Shown: positions 33,473 to 45,259, counted from the first letter of the stretch. The stretch is DNA of 64,000 bases from Vandiemenella viatica (GCA_031002005.1 CM061919.1:10797687-10861686); one strand, 5' to 3'. Made by a program: numbers and translations. The notes: generated by a model from the letters alone, not told the origin.

Positions 33473-34300
33473 ATGAGGTTTGTTCAAAAAGTAAGGTGAC
33501 TTTTTAAATTTTGTCGGATATGTACAGTCAATTATCTTTTTTTTCTAATTTTGGTACACTTGTCCCGCACATATCTTCAGTTTCAACTATATAGCATTCT
33601 ATGCATTGTTTGTGAGAGGCATAATTGTTAGAAGTGTTTTCTGCTGCCAAAAATTAAAAAAATGGATCAAAGGATTTGCATCAAATTTTGTGTAAAAAAT
33701 GGAATTAAGTGCTCCAAAACACTTGACATGTTGACAGCGGCATATGGTGAATCTACTTTGAGTATAAGAAATGTTTATAAGTGGTACAAGCACTTCCAAA
33801 ATGTCAATGACAAACCTCACTCTGGATGCCCCAGCACGTCAACAACTGATGAAAACGTTGAAGAAGTGAAGAAAATGGTGTTGGAGAATCATCGAATCAC
33901 CATTAGAGAAGTTGTTGATGAAGTCTGCATCTCGGTTGGCTCGTACGATGCAAATTTTTTAATGTTTTGGGCATGAGACGTGTCTTACCAAAGTTTGTTG
34001 TGAAACTGCTGTATTTTGACCAGAAGAACCGTTGCATGAACATCGCTCAGGAGCTGTTGAATGACATCATAGAAAATCCTGATTTGCTCTAAAGGGTCAT
34101 AACTGGTGACTATTCATGGGTATATGGTTATGATGTCAAAATCAAGGCCCAGTTGTCCCAATGGAAAAGCCCAGAAGAGCCAAGATTGAAAAAAGGACTC
34201 CAAGTTCGATCCAATGTCAAGGTTTTGTTCACTGTTTTCTTTGAATATCGTGGCATAGTGTATCAGGAGTTTTTACCACGAGGTCATTTGAAATCAAACA
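33473..34300 (+). mobile_element. mariner element, 3'-truncated, with broken transposase
   Basis: A terminal sequence GAGGTTTGTTCAAAAAGTAA begins at about 33475 after TA. The transposase frame opens at 33662 with MDQRICIKFCVKNGIKCSKT, then the paired helix-turn-helix region (GESTLSIRNVYKWYKHF, RITIREVVDEV). With frameshifts it continues to RVITGDYSWVYGYD, the first catalytic aspartate, and FLPRGHLKSN. Sequence turns into a LINE at about 34301, so the second and third aspartates and the 3' terminus are missing. Confidence 0.8.
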
Positions 34301-34931
34301 GAGCAGTTAGAACTGACAAGATTCATGCAGAACATCTGAAATGCCTAACAGAAGAAGGAATCCAAACATTATTCAACCTGATATCAAAAAAAGTTATGAA
34401 ACAGAAGAAATTCCAACTGATTTTAATAAAAGTATTGTCTTCATTCTTCTGGAGAAGGCATAAGCTGACAAATGTGAGAATTTTCACACTATAAGTCTAA
34501 CATTGTATGCTTCAAAATCATGACCAGAATAATTTGCAGAAGAATAGAAATGGCAGTAGAAGAGGTAGTAGATGAAGATCTGTTTGGGTTTTTGAAAAAC
34601 TACGATACAAGAGAGGCAATTTTGGCCTTTTAATTCTTGAAGGGTGGATCCAGAGAAACAAAGATATTTTATGGCATTTGTAGGTTTAGAAAAAAACCTT
34701 TTGAAAAGTGAGGTGGGACAAGATGTTCGAAAATCTGAAGAAATCAGGTCTAAAGTACTGAGATAGAAAAATACTTTTATAATTGATATAAAAATCAGGT
34801 TGCTATAATAAAAGCAGAGAACAATGATATGAATGCACCATTAAAAAGTAGTTTATCACCATTAATATTCAATTTGTTCATAGTGGAAGCAGTAAAGGAA
34901 GTGAAAGAAACATCTGAATGTGGCATAGGTT
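34301..34931 (+). pseudogene. LINE family D (endonuclease-RT type), left half
   Basis: It encodes AVRTDKIHAEHLKCLTEEGI, then with frame changes RIICRRIEMAVEEVVDEDLF and SSLSPLIFNLFIVEAVKEV. These are the early RT motifs of a widespread insect endonuclease-reverse transcriptase LINE. It abuts a truncated mariner at about 34300, and is interrupted at 34931 by a family B fragment. Confidence 0.7.
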
Positions 34932-35304
34932 TTATTTTTTAAATTTAATTGCAATGGAGCACAGGCTCCATTGCCAATTTCCCTACACCCCCCATCCCTA
35001 TCCTGCAGCCACCTACATTTGCCCTCTACAAATTTTATCATTAAATTCTTTCAACATTTTCGGTAAATTATTCATCATTTCTCTTAGTAACTCATTCCAA
35101 TCCCTGACACCCTTACCTAAAAAAGAGACTCTTCCCACACCCTTGTGCCTGAAATCAAGTGCCAGCTTGTGGTCATGGTCATCTTTTCCCTCCCATGCAC
35201 TACTTTTCATACCTACTCCAATATCTTTCCATGCCTCATTGCCAGTATACGCCCTGTACACTCCCATGACCTTCCTCATCCTCCTCCTGTCTTGGAATGA
35301 TTCG
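34932..35304 (-). pseudogene. LINE family B, copy 3
   Basis: The minus frame (35279-35013) encodes SSAWEGKDDHDHKLALDFRH and LGKGVRDWNELLREMMNNLP. The tail TTTAAATTTAATTG lies at the left end. It sits between the two halves of LINE D in opposite orientation and is close in sequence to copy 1, so probably young. Confidence 0.85.
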
Positions 35305-35880
35305 TGTTCTAGGAGATAAAATCAATATGTTATAAATTGTTGATGACATTGTCCTGTTAGCAGGGTCTTGAGATGTTACTGAATGGCATATACATAATAC
35401 TGAAGGAAGATTTTGGACTTAACATAAACCAAAACAAGACAAAAGTGATGAAATGTAGCAGATATGATACCAATAATAGTAGATTAAATATAACAATAGG
35501 ATTATATGCGATAAAAGTAGTAAGTGAATTCTGCTACTTAGGAAGTAAAATTACAAAGCAGGAATGATGTTAAAAGCAGAATAGCACTAGCAAAAAGAGC
35601 CTTAATTAAAAAGAGAATCTTTTAGTTTCAAACATTGATCTAGGATTCAGAAAGAAAATTTTAGAACTCTATGTGTGGAGCACCACACTTTATGGTAGTG
35701 AAGCATGGATTTTAGGAATACCAGAAAGAATGAAAATTGAAGCATTTGAAACAGTGTTACAGAAGGATGCTGAAAATTAAATGGGCAGGTAAAGTATGAA
35801 ATGAACATGCTCTGGAAATGATGGATGAGGAAAGAAATTTGTGGAAGAGTAACAGTAACATATTTTGAGACATGTTGGAC
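35305..35880 (+). pseudogene. LINE family D, right half
   Basis: It resumes as RVLGDKINM and VDDIVLLAGS (a decayed F/YADD catalytic box). Then come FGLNINQNKTKVMKCSR, VVSEFCYLGSKITKQ and a C-terminal region with YGSEAWILG and RRMLKIKWAG in changing frames. The order completes the RT begun at 34301. It ends at the tandem array of a Helitron. Confidence 0.75.
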
Positions 35881-37491
35881 AGGGAAAAAGTATAAATTTT
35901 TCTACAGCGCATTTTTGTGTCACAAGCTATTTATCTCTCTTGATATCTAATCGATATAGATAAATCAGGTTTCATATTAAAGACTAAGGTCTCTGACATG
36001 GTAACACTGTTTTAAGAAAGGAATTTTTCGTAATTCGACCCATAAAGGGCATAAAAGTCAATTTTTATAAAATGCGTTTTTTTGTGTCTCGAGCCATTTA
36101 TCTCCCTGGATATCTAACTAAAATCGATAAATCAAGTAAGGTTATTAGGAGTAATGTCTCAGCTTTTGTGACATCATATTTTAAAAAAGATGTTTTTTGG
36201 AATTCAACCCTTGAAGGGAAAAAGTATAAATGGTTCTACAACGCATTTTTGTGTCATGAGCCATTTATCTCCAGTAATATCTAACCGAAATAGATAAATG
36301 TGGTATCATTCAAAAAATTAAGGTTTCCGCTGTGGTAACATCACATTTTAAGAAATGAATTTTTCTGAATTGAGCTCTTAAAGAACATAAATATCAGTAT
36401 TTCTAAAATGACTTTTTTTTGTCTCGAGTCATTTATCTCCCTTGTTAATTAAACAAAACTGATAAACGAGGTATCATTTTATAGAGTTAGGTCTTCGTAA
36501 GGTCTTAGTTTCCGTTAAACCACATTTTAAGAAAGAATTTTTTCAAAATTCTAACCTTAGAGGTCAAAAGTATTAAAATTTCTACAACGCATTTTTCTGT
36601 CACGAGCTATTTATTTCACTTGATACCCAACCGAAATTAATAAATGAGGTATCTCTTTAAATATTAAATTATCCGCTTTGGTCACATCATATTTTAAGAA
36701 AAAACTTTCTCCAAATTCAACCATTAAGCAGCAAAAATATCATCATTTTTTTTTTTACCTCGCTTGATAACTAACCGAAATCGATATATGAGCTATCATT
36801 CTAATGACCAAAGTGGCTGCTTTGATCACACCATATTTTATAAAAGAAATTTTTTGGAATTCGACCCTTAAAGGGCAAAAGTATCAATATTATTTGTACA
36901 GCGTGCTTTTTTTTATGTCAAGCCATTTATATTCTTCTATACGTAGCCGATATTGATAAATATCTTATCGTTTTAAAGATTAAAGTCTCCAGTTAGGTAA
37001 AATCAAAAATTAAGAAAGAATTTTTCAGAATTTGGTGCTTTAAGAGGTAGCGCATATGAGAAAGTTCAGAGCCAAGTCCCTTGATTGCAGCAGCAGATAT
37101 CACAGAGATGTCAAGAAACTTTTTTTTATTCAATAAGTAGCTTTTTGGATACTTTTTTCTGTTATGGAAACACTATTGTTTTGCTATACAATTCCAATGT
37201 AAACATTCTATACGCACAGCCACAAATATCACAGAGATGTTATGTTTTGCACATTTTGTTCATGTTGGTTGTATTCTGTAAAGGTCAGTGACAGTTTTGT
37301 CATAAATACAGAGTGTTTTAAACTTTCCTAACTGTTTCATAATATGTTCTGAGTATTTTAATGCCTACCTATTACACTTAAAAAAAAAAAAAATGCTACA
37401 AAAGAGCGGTTCTACTTTTCATTATATTACAAGCATTCAACCTCACTATTCATCACATTTTAATCGCGAAATTTTTGCACGGGTCGTCTAG
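35881..37491 (+). mobile_element. Non-autonomous Helitron with ~168-bp tandem array
   Basis: About seven units of 167-178 bp (35881-37050) share GAGCCATTTATCTCCCTTGA, AACCGAAATCGATAAAT and GACCCTTAAAGGGCAAAAG. A unique 3' part then ends in GCACGGGTCGTCTAG at 37491 followed by T, with the hairpin-like GCGAAATTTTTGC before it. The CTAG|T end is a Helitron 3' terminus. The same array and 3' part occur inverted at 55225-56175. The 5' end was not resolved. No coding was seen. Confidence 0.8.
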
Positions 37492-37544
37492 TTGGAATAT
37501 ATTAGGCAGATAATTGAGGATGTGGGTAAGCTGGAACTCTGCAT

Positions 37545-37839
37545 ATGTGAAACATTAAGATATTGAAGATACTACAACTGGATTTCCAGAATTCCATCTG
37601 AAGAGAGATCAGTGGGTCAAACTAAATCGCCGAAGAACAGCCCACGCTGAATGCAACTTCATGCTCTATAAGTGGGGATGTCATAATTTTCCTGTCTGTG
37701 ACTGCGGAGCTCCTTCAGAGTGTGGAGCACTTCATCAAGGAATGACTTCTAAGGAAGTATGATGGACCATTTCAAGATGTTTTCAGTGTTACAACTTCCT
37801 TCATAGCATGGCTGCAACAACTGGGCAATGTTATTGTCA
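37545..37839 (+). pseudogene. LINE C-terminal fragment
   Basis: The frames encode FHLKRDQWVKLNRRRTAHAE, CNFMLYKWGCHNFPVCDCGA and FQDVFSVTTSFIAWLQQLGN. The Cys-x-Cys-G-A and terminal FIAWLQQL motifs are typical of the C-terminal tail of some insect LINEs. It ends at the Helitron 5' terminus at 37840. Confidence 0.6.
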
Positions 37840-38890
37840 TCATATATATATATATACTTGTGTGTGTGTTCCTATATTTCACTTTTCAGCCACCACTACC
37901 TTGCACAGATCACTGATCATTTGTGTGGAAGTAGCATGGAGTTTCCTGTCGTGCACAACGTTGGCCAAATGTCGATAGCTGTGGGGATGTGGGAGGTATG
38001 ATGGTTAAATGTGGTCAATGCAGGGCATTTTCGTATTTCGACTAAAGACATGTCTCTGTATATGTCACTCTGCTGCCACAACTACATAACATAGACCATT
38101 GGTGTTTATGTGTGGTAGTGGTATCATGTCTCCTATCGTGTACTATGGTGGTTAGATGTTGGTACCTATGGGGGTATGGGAGATATGGTGGTTGAAAGTG
38201 GTCGACCTGCGACACTTTCATATTTCTACCAAAAGCATGTGTGTCATGGTGTAACACTTTTCGGCCAAAACTATCTAGCGCAGATCACTGAAGTTTGTGT
38301 GTGGTAGTAGCACAGTCACCTGTCGATCACAATGTTGACCAAATTTCGGCAACTCTGGTAGTGTGGGAGATATGGCGGTTGAAAGAGGCCAATCAAGGAT
38401 GTTTTCGTATTTCGACCATAGACATGTGTTGTCGTATTTCTTATATGCACGATCAGAATTTAATCATTATCTTTATATTACGTATCATAGTATGACTTTT
38501 TATGCGGCTAAACCAAATAATTAATCTTTAGTCGTTTTCCTTCACAATATAATGACACTTTTATTTCAATACATCGTTTTAAATACATTATCGGTCTTCT
38601 TCCTAGCAAGCTCTCCTTAGCCACTGCTCTAAGCAATCTCTTAGTATCTGTGTATCCTCTCGTTGTTATGGAAACTTCCTTAAAAGAGCATTAACCGGCC
38701 CGTGACATGGAACGCCTACTTCAAGGATGTTATTACACTATCGGTAATGCTACAGTGTGTCCATATATTTTACTTTGCTGTCTGAACTACAGAGCGCAAA
38801 TGACTGGCATTTGTGTGTGGTAATAGCATCGAATCTCCCATCATGCACTATGGTGGTTAGATGTCGGTAGCTGTCAATCCAAATTATTTA
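37840..38890 (+). mobile_element. Helitron 5' part with ~185-bp satellite-like array
   Basis: It begins TCATATATATATATACTTG after an A, matching the 5' end of the Helitron at 25672. The units that follow are the inverse complement of those at 24556-25655 (CACTTTTCAGCCACCACTAC, GTGCACAACGTTGGCCAAAT, GGGATGTGGGAGGTATGATG). About three units run to 38430. A ~290-bp unrelated stretch (38450-38740) follows, then part of one more unit to about 38880. No 3' CTAG end was found, so it is truncated or fragmented. Confidence 0.8.
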
Positions 38891-40074
38891 CAAACACGAA
38901 TGAAGTTGTGGGCACCAGTTTATATATATTACGTTAGTTGCTTAGCCATGCCACAAATGAGTAAATAAATAAGGACATCGGTTGTACAGGGTATATTGAG
39001 GTCATGAGGTTAGTGCAATACAGGAAGGGGTTGAGGATTGCTTCAAACCAGTCGGGAGACTGATTAAAAAAATTGGACTTGTGATCAAAGATGAAGGGAC
39101 TTAAATCAGATAATTTCGATGTTTAATCTGTGTACTTGTCTGTCTGTGTTTCAATTCCATCCAGCCTTCAACTGTGGAAGGCAGTGGTTATTCTCCTATA
39201 TATTCCTACCTATAGCTGTGTTGTCTGTAGGTGCTTGCATGAGCTCAGTCAAATGTTTAGATTTTCTTTAAAATGAGCATGGACTAAAATATTGTGTTTG
39301 TGGATTGTATTTTTTGTTGCTATTGCCTTCCTCCAAATTCTGTGAGTGGGTGTATATGATTTATCTTTCCTTTTCATATTTGCATTGAACTTTTAGTAGG
39401 AAATAACCACCACTCACCAAAGTTGAAGGTTGCCATTGCATTGACCAATATAGTAACCATGATAGTGGCTGCTATGCTAACTGGAGGCAGCTCATGGTGA
39501 GGAGAAAATGGATGAGCTGTTGGGGGAACCTATATCTGAGCATTGTAAAAATGGAGACAAATTGCAGGAACAAGTCAGGGGCACGCGGAAGGTGTCAACA
39601 GAAAATATTGACCAGTAAAATTTTTTGAATAAAAAAAGATATTACACACTACCAAATAAATCAGTGGTGGTTGATATGGGGAGAGAGAGATGGAGTGAGT
39701 GATTGGTGCTTTGACAATTTACCTAGTAGGCGATGATGTGATCACCTCTGACCCTGCCAAATGTCTCTTGTACTTGCAAGAATAATGTTCAATGCCAAAA
39801 TGTTGCATTACTTGCATTTGTCGTTCCCAGCTGCCATCATCTATCGTAAGTGTTGGGTTTTATTTTCTTATCCTCCTTTAGTTTCATGGCCTTGAAGCAT
39901 TTTCCTCCTCATTATTCAACACATATATATTATTATTATTTTTACTCTGATTTGGCCACTGTGGATCATGTAGACACTGGTTACCACAGGTGGGCTGTGT
40001 GAATCATGACAGAGAAGGGGGCAGGAACTGAGTTCCTGCCAGAATTCTTACCGGGCACTTAGATCCAACATTCT
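38891..40074. other. Intron 1 sequence without recognised element
   Basis: AT-rich, with short GAGAGAGA and (AT/TTA)n tracts. No domain or repeat end was recognised on either strand. Confidence 0.35.
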
Positions 40075-40184
40075 TAAGGCCCGGTCAAACAGAACGCGGC
40101 CTGCCCGCACAGCCAGAACGCAGCAGTCTGACGGCAGTCCGCCGAAGTAGTAGTGGACGAACAGAGCGCGGGCAGCTGAAGGGC

Positions 40185-41180
40185 TGAAATGTGGCACTAG
40201 TTATTATTAGCCACAAAGGACTCAATGGGAAGTGTATGGGAGCATGGTTATTAGTTCAAGCCTTGTTTTAAGCATTTTATTACAATCATCAAGGACAATG
40301 CCAAAACTTACAGAGAATATAATACCAAATAACACAAGCTGCGATCTTGCAGCCTAAGATATGAATAACCCCGTAATCACAAATACAATACAATATAATG
40401 CATAAAAACCTTGAGCTTACAGATTATAATTTGAACAACCCTGTAATCACAAACAATTCCACTTATATCAAATAACAGAAAATGACCAGACTGGCTCGCA
40501 CTAATCTACCAGCATGTAACAAGTCTGCAGGTAGTATCAAACACAATTTTACAGATGAGCCAGACCACTAACGAGGAAGCCACAGGCGACACACTTGTAG
40601 TTGGAGTTGACAGGCAATACTCCCTCCAATACCCCCATAGGGCAAGATAATGGCATGCGTCAAATCGAAGTGACCATGAGCGTCGATCGCCACTGTACTG
40701 CCGAGTCTACGGGACAGCGTTCTTGACCAAGAGCGTATCGGAGGAATTCCCTCGCTCCAAGCGAACTAGGACTAGTCGCGGTGGACACACCAATCCACCA
40801 GGTGTAGCACTCCTGGCCGCCCGGTCAAGCCACAAGACCTCGCTGTGTCACGACCACACAAGGAAGTACCAGACGCCACCAAGCACAACCACTGCGACCA
40901 AGCGACTCCACAGTGGGCCTACAGCATCACGGCCACTCAGGGAAGTACTCTGCCTCTGACTGACTGACTGACTCACTCACTCACTCACTCCGACTAACTA
41001 ACTCACTGCTCGGTTCCGTGTCCCCAATTATATATGCTCTATCAACCGATAGAGGGCAGCAAGGAGCCACAGCGCTCTCTAACGGAAAAACGAGCACGTG
41101 GGCTCACCGAGAACTAGCGACAGAAGACAGTCACGAGTGGAAGAGAAGAATAACCCACAATACGAGCTGAGCTCGGCTCA
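40185..41180 (-). repeat. LTR (3' LTR of the minus-strand element)
   Basis: The TG...CA bounded repeat is paired with 43147-44132. It contains a GACT/CTCA microsatellite near 40954-40991 and the AT-rich TATATATGCTC near 41033. A ~200-bp duplication of the adjacent interior (41181-41392 versus 41393-41535) carries a second copy of the polypurine tract. Confidence 0.93.
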
Positions 41181-41649
41181 ACCTCCCCCACCAAAGCTAT
41201 AACCAGGGAGACCAAGAAAACAAGGCTTAGCCTTGCACTTAACCTTAGATAGAGGCACCCTCATAAGTTTTTTGGAATTGGATTTTGGACCAACAGATTA
41301 CTCTCACCCAAACTCAACACTCCCACTAGAGGCAACACAGAACGACATCCCTGCACGGGGGGTTTGAGTGCAGGCAAGTGACAGATGTTACGATCTCCCC
41401 CACCAAAGCCAGAACCAGATTAAGAACCCAGGTATAGTTACACACTCTCACCCAAACTCGACACACTCCCACGAGAGGCAACACAGTACGACATCCCTGA
41501 GTGGGGTGTCCGAGCTCGGGCCTGCGACAGATGCCCCGAAACTCCAAACACCAGTTACAATCGACAAGGGAGGGAGAACTCCCCGGGTCAATGAGGGCAC
41601 AAACGGGTTCATGGTTGATGCCGGCACAAAAAGGGCAGATGAGAAGTCT

Positions 41650-43056
41650 TAGGCATCACAATACGGTTATGAAAACCTTTAAGGTGAAAATCTCGTTTCT
41701 CGACAAGATAAGTGGTTATCAGGTTGACGCTTGGCCGACGGACATCTTTTGACCAAATGAAGATCAGAACCACAACGGAAACACCGCTTAACAACCCTAT
41801 CTGGAAGAACACTACTACACCAATAATTATTACCAGCAGGACTTGCCCGCTGAAAACTGCGGCGTCAGCTATCAGATCGTTGCGCCCTCGGCACTGTTTA
41901 ACGATATGGTCGCCAGTGCCGCAACTAAAACACTTGCCTGTAAAATAGTAATTATTAGCACGTAAATAATCAGACTTCCCCTCATCTTTCTTAGTGACTT
42001 GTGCTCTACCTTCTGTTCTCTGCTGATCCACAAGTTGCAAGGCCTCAATAGAAGTAATTAATTGATTAAGCTGAACAAAGGATACTGGTCTTATATTAAA
42101 TACGGCCCTAGCCCTATCCTCCGGACGAAGACCTTCGACAATATTGGCAACTATATCCTTTTCAGAAATATCCATTTGCAACGCTGCTACGGTCATACGA
42201 ACCCTTTCCATAAATTCCCCTAACGACTCCGTTATAGATTGTACTCTCCAAAAATGGACTCTTTCTAACACCCTCAAAATACGTATCGGTATTTTCTCCC
42301 TTTTGTCTTAAATCCTTTAAGGTCCCCTTTATCTGCATAATCTCCGCAAGATAATCCGCCAAACAACCCTTGGCTAAAGGATATAACAAGGCTAAAATAC
42401 TATGTTGAGGAACCTGAAGCGCATCTGCGTGCTTTTCGAAACAAACGGTGAGCCACAACAAATGTTCAATTTGTCTCATATCCCCCACTGAAAGTTCCTT
42501 GAGATCCCTTAGCAACACACCCAAAGGATTAGGTAATTTGGCAAACTGATTTGAAATGGCCTGATACTCGGGAACTACTTGGTGCATCTGATGATGATCA
42601 GTTCTCACCGTTACCCCTTCTACTGACTCACTACAAGTGTCACTTTCTAAACCCAAGGAATTAACCAGCAATAACAAAGTCTGTACTCAGCATTCAACTG
42701 GTCTACAGCGGAAAGTTGATCTTTATCCAATCTCAAGGTTTTCAAATCGGTAAGACGATCATTAAAATGGTTAAGCTGAGCCTGAATCCTATAAATCTGA
42801 CACTTGTTGGCCTGCTTTCTTTCAAGAAGGCAACATTTCTTCCGAGTTCCTGCAACCCTACTCCACAAACGGAAATAGCATCACCTACCTCCCCAATCCG
42901 CTCCGGTGGGACAATAGCTGGGGCAGGGCCGGCGGCACGCAAACGCTCAGTAAGGTCGGACATACTACCATCATCCGACACTCCCCTAATTTTGAGTTCG
43001 TACTGCAGCTGCTCTTTCTTAAGATAACTCCACCCTACAAAGCGTGTGCCTTCCAT
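41650..43056 (-). pseudogene. gag of the LTR retrotransposon, frameshifted
   Basis: The start is MEGTRFVGWSYLKKEQLQYE at 43056, an N-terminal SAP-like segment (LKKEQLQYELKIRG...DLTERLR) common in insect Gypsy-group Gag. Coiled-coil-like and capsid-like regions follow: LGVLLRDLKELSVGDMRQIE, LAEIMQIKGTLKDLRQKGE, ITESLGEFMERVRMTV. The nucleocapsid knuckle is CFSCGTGDHIVKQC, CCHC with 2-4-4 spacing. At least two frameshifts (near 42670 and 42280) break it, and sequence after the knuckle is off-frame. No protease, RT or integrase is present. Confidence 0.8.
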
Positions 43057-43146
43057 GGCGAATCTGTAAAGGAATGTATGAGTATATGACAAACAACAAA
43101 CGACAAGGCTTGAGACTACCCAATATAACCACGCTCTCCTACCATT

Positions 43147-44132
43147 TGAAATGTGGCAGTAGTTATTATTAGCCACAAAGGACTCATTGGGAAGTGTGTG
43201 GGAGCATGGTTATTAGTTCAAGCCTTGTTTTAAGCATTTTATTACAATCATCAAGGACAATGCCAAAACTTAGAGAATATAATACCAAATAACACAAGCT
43301 GCGATCTTGCAGCCTAAGATATGAATAACCCCGTAATCACAAATACGATACAATATAATGCATAAAAACCTTGAGCTTACAGATTATAATTTGAATAACC
43401 CTGTAATCACAAACAATTCCACTTGTATCAAATAACAGAAAATGACCAGACTGGCCCGCACTAATCTACCAGCATGTAACAAGTCTGCAGGTAGTATCAA
43501 ACACAATTTTACAGATGAGCCAGACCACTAACGAGGAAGCCACAGGCGACACACTTGTAGTTGGAGTTGACAGGCAATACTCCCTCCAATACCCCCATAG
43601 GGCAAGATAATGGCATGCGTCAAATCGAAGTGACCATGAGCGTCGATCGCCACAGTACTACCGAGTCTACGGGACAGCTTTCTCGACCAAGAGCATATCG
43701 GAGGAATTCCCTCACTCCAAGCGAACTAGGACCAGTCGCGGTGGACACACCAATCCACCAGATGTAGCACTCCTGGCCGCCCGGTCAAGCCACAAGACCT
43801 CGCTGCGTCACGACCACACAAGGAAGTACCAGATGCCACCAAGCACAACCGCTGCAACCAAGCGACTCCACAGTGGGCCTACAGCATCACGGCCACTCAG
43901 GGAAGTACTCTGCCTCTGACTGACTGACTGACTCACTCACTCCGACTAACTAACTCACTGCTCGGTTCCGTGTCCCCAATTATATACGCTCTATCGGCCG
44001 ATAGAGGGCAGCAAGGAGCCACAGCGCTCTCTAACGGAAAAACGAGCATGTGGGCTCACCGAGAACTGGCGACAGAAGACAGTCGCGAGCGGAAGAGAAG
44101 AATAACCCACAATACGAGCCAAGCACGGCTCA
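43147..44132 (-). repeat. LTR (5' LTR of the minus-strand element)
   Basis: Partner of 40185-41180. On the minus strand it would carry the promoter. The primer-binding-site candidate lies just beyond its inner end (43146 and leftward). It is 10 bp shorter, mainly from fewer CTCA units. Confidence 0.93.
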
Positions 44133-44220
44133 AGGGCGGACCAGTGTTGAAGCAATCGTGGACGCAAGAAGGAGTAGTTCATTTTTTTATTTTATTTGTG
44201 TCTGCCCTCTCCTCATTAAC

Positions 44221-44760
44221 ATGTCCAGCAGTTCACCCGACGAAGAAGAATTGCTTCTTCTGCTCGCTTTAAATAATTCAAAGCGATAAAGTCAGTTTAT
44301 ACTTCACGAAAATATCCTAATTCATTACCTGATACAGACACGCCCATTCCTCGCGATGGAAGATTCAAACTACAAACTTATTTAATGCGTCCTTTTGCAA
44401 AAACTACAGTTGTAAATGATGAAGGGGACAAATATTCAGCAAACATCTTTGTAGGGTATGACGTGTAGTAGAAAATACCTTTGGAAGTTTAGCTCAGACG
44501 TGGCGTATATTTTTTTTTGGTCTATAGAGTTGGATGTAGATAGCGCAGTCAGAGCTGTCAAAGCTACATGTTGCCTTCACAATTTCGTAAGAAGTTACAC
44601 ACAACAGTTCATTGAAATTGAACTACAAGGTGACACAATAATAACAAATCAACATGCCAATGCTTTCTCAACCGCAAGTCGTATGAGAGAAAGCTCAACT
44701 GATGCTGCCTATGTGGTACGAAACCATTTTCTAAATTACTTAAACAACGAAAATTCATAA
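44221..44760 (+). pseudogene. Harbinger transposase (DDE_Tnp_4 type), collapsed
   Basis: The start is MSSSSPDEEELLLLLALNN at 44221, a typical Harbinger nuclease N-terminus. A stop follows at 44288. Pieces then follow: FKLQTYLMRPFAKTTVVND (compare the LKTYLMRPY motif before the third acidic residue) and VVENTFGSLAQTWRIFFW. The last, in frame, is IELDVDSAVRAVKATCCLHN, FVRS and RNHFLNYLNNE to the stop at 44760. The central catalytic region is deleted. The DDE nuclease acts together with a Myb-like partner protein, and no partner gene is seen here. Confidence 0.82.
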
Positions 44761-44810
44761 TATTTTATCCATGATGGATTGGTGGAACTTCCGCGACTGA
44801 TGTCAAATGT

Positions 44811-44872
44811 GGGTTGTAAAAAATACAGCAACCAGTCACAATTGTGACTGTTTGCTGTATTTTTTACAACCC
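44811..44872. repeat. 62-bp near-perfect palindrome in the Harbinger 3' region
   Basis: The arms are 31 bp with one mismatch (44832/44851) and no spacer. The centre is CACAATTGTG and the outer ends are GGGTTGT and ACAACCC. It lies 50 bp after the transposase stop. A shorter version of the outer part (GGGTTGTAAACAACCC) ends the micro-insertion at 46477-46549. Confidence 0.92.
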
Positions 44873-45259
44873 ATATATAACGAAAATTCATTTTAATTTT
44901 ATGATAATTATACTTATATATTATTGCATCTATGGGTTAGGGAAATAAGATGCTGTATAAAATAAATAAATATATACTTTATTGTCTGGTTGAGCTTTTC
45001 AGCTATTTCATTCCACGTTTTTGCTTTCTTGGCATGTTTTTTGTACTTGGGAATGCCTAGATTCTTATAAAAATGAACATTCTCAAACACACTGAATGAG
45101 ACTTTCTGACTCGTCCACCATTGCCCGCCGCGGAATCTGTGGAATTCACAACCTGCCCGCCGCGGACAGGGCTTCTGCCGCGCGGTAAGCCACGCTCTGA
45201 CTAGGCTGATGCAATACTATGTACCACAGAGACCGCATGGGTTGCCCGCGTTCTGTTAA

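Larger units (their letters stand above)
40185..44132 (-). mobile_element. Gag-only LTR retrotransposon, 3.9 kb
   Basis: The 5-bp target duplication AGGGC (40180-40184 and 44133-44137) flanks two direct LTRs: 40185-41180 (996 bp) and 43147-44132 (986 bp). Each starts TGAAATGTGG and ends GGCTCA. The LTRs differ by about 30 substitutions by eye, mostly transitions, and in the length of a GACT/CTCA microsatellite. On the minus strand a primer-site candidate TGGTAGGAGAGCG starts two bases inside the 5' LTR (the right one). A polypurine tract GGTGGGGGAGG abuts the 3' LTR (the left one). The 1966-bp interior holds only gag, so it must have moved with enzymes from another element. Confidence 0.93.
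40078..45256 (+). mobile_element. PIF/Harbinger transposon carrying an LTR retrotransposon
   Basis: The left end GGCCCGGTCAAACAGAACGC follows TAA (40075-40077). The right end, on the other strand, is ACAGAACGCGGGC, followed on the plus strand by TAA (45257-45259). The right end lacks the outer 11 bases, so the boundary is tentative. GC-rich subterminal blocks (CTGCCCGC, CCGCCGCGG) occur at both ends. The 3-bp TAA duplication fits Harbinger. Coding is split by a 3.9-kb LTR element. A related left end lies at 10437-10840. Confidence 0.75.

Noticed and set aside
38450..38740. Insert between Helitron array units as a separate transposon
   Set aside because: No inverted ends or target duplication could be found, and it may be non-repeat sequence of the element itself.
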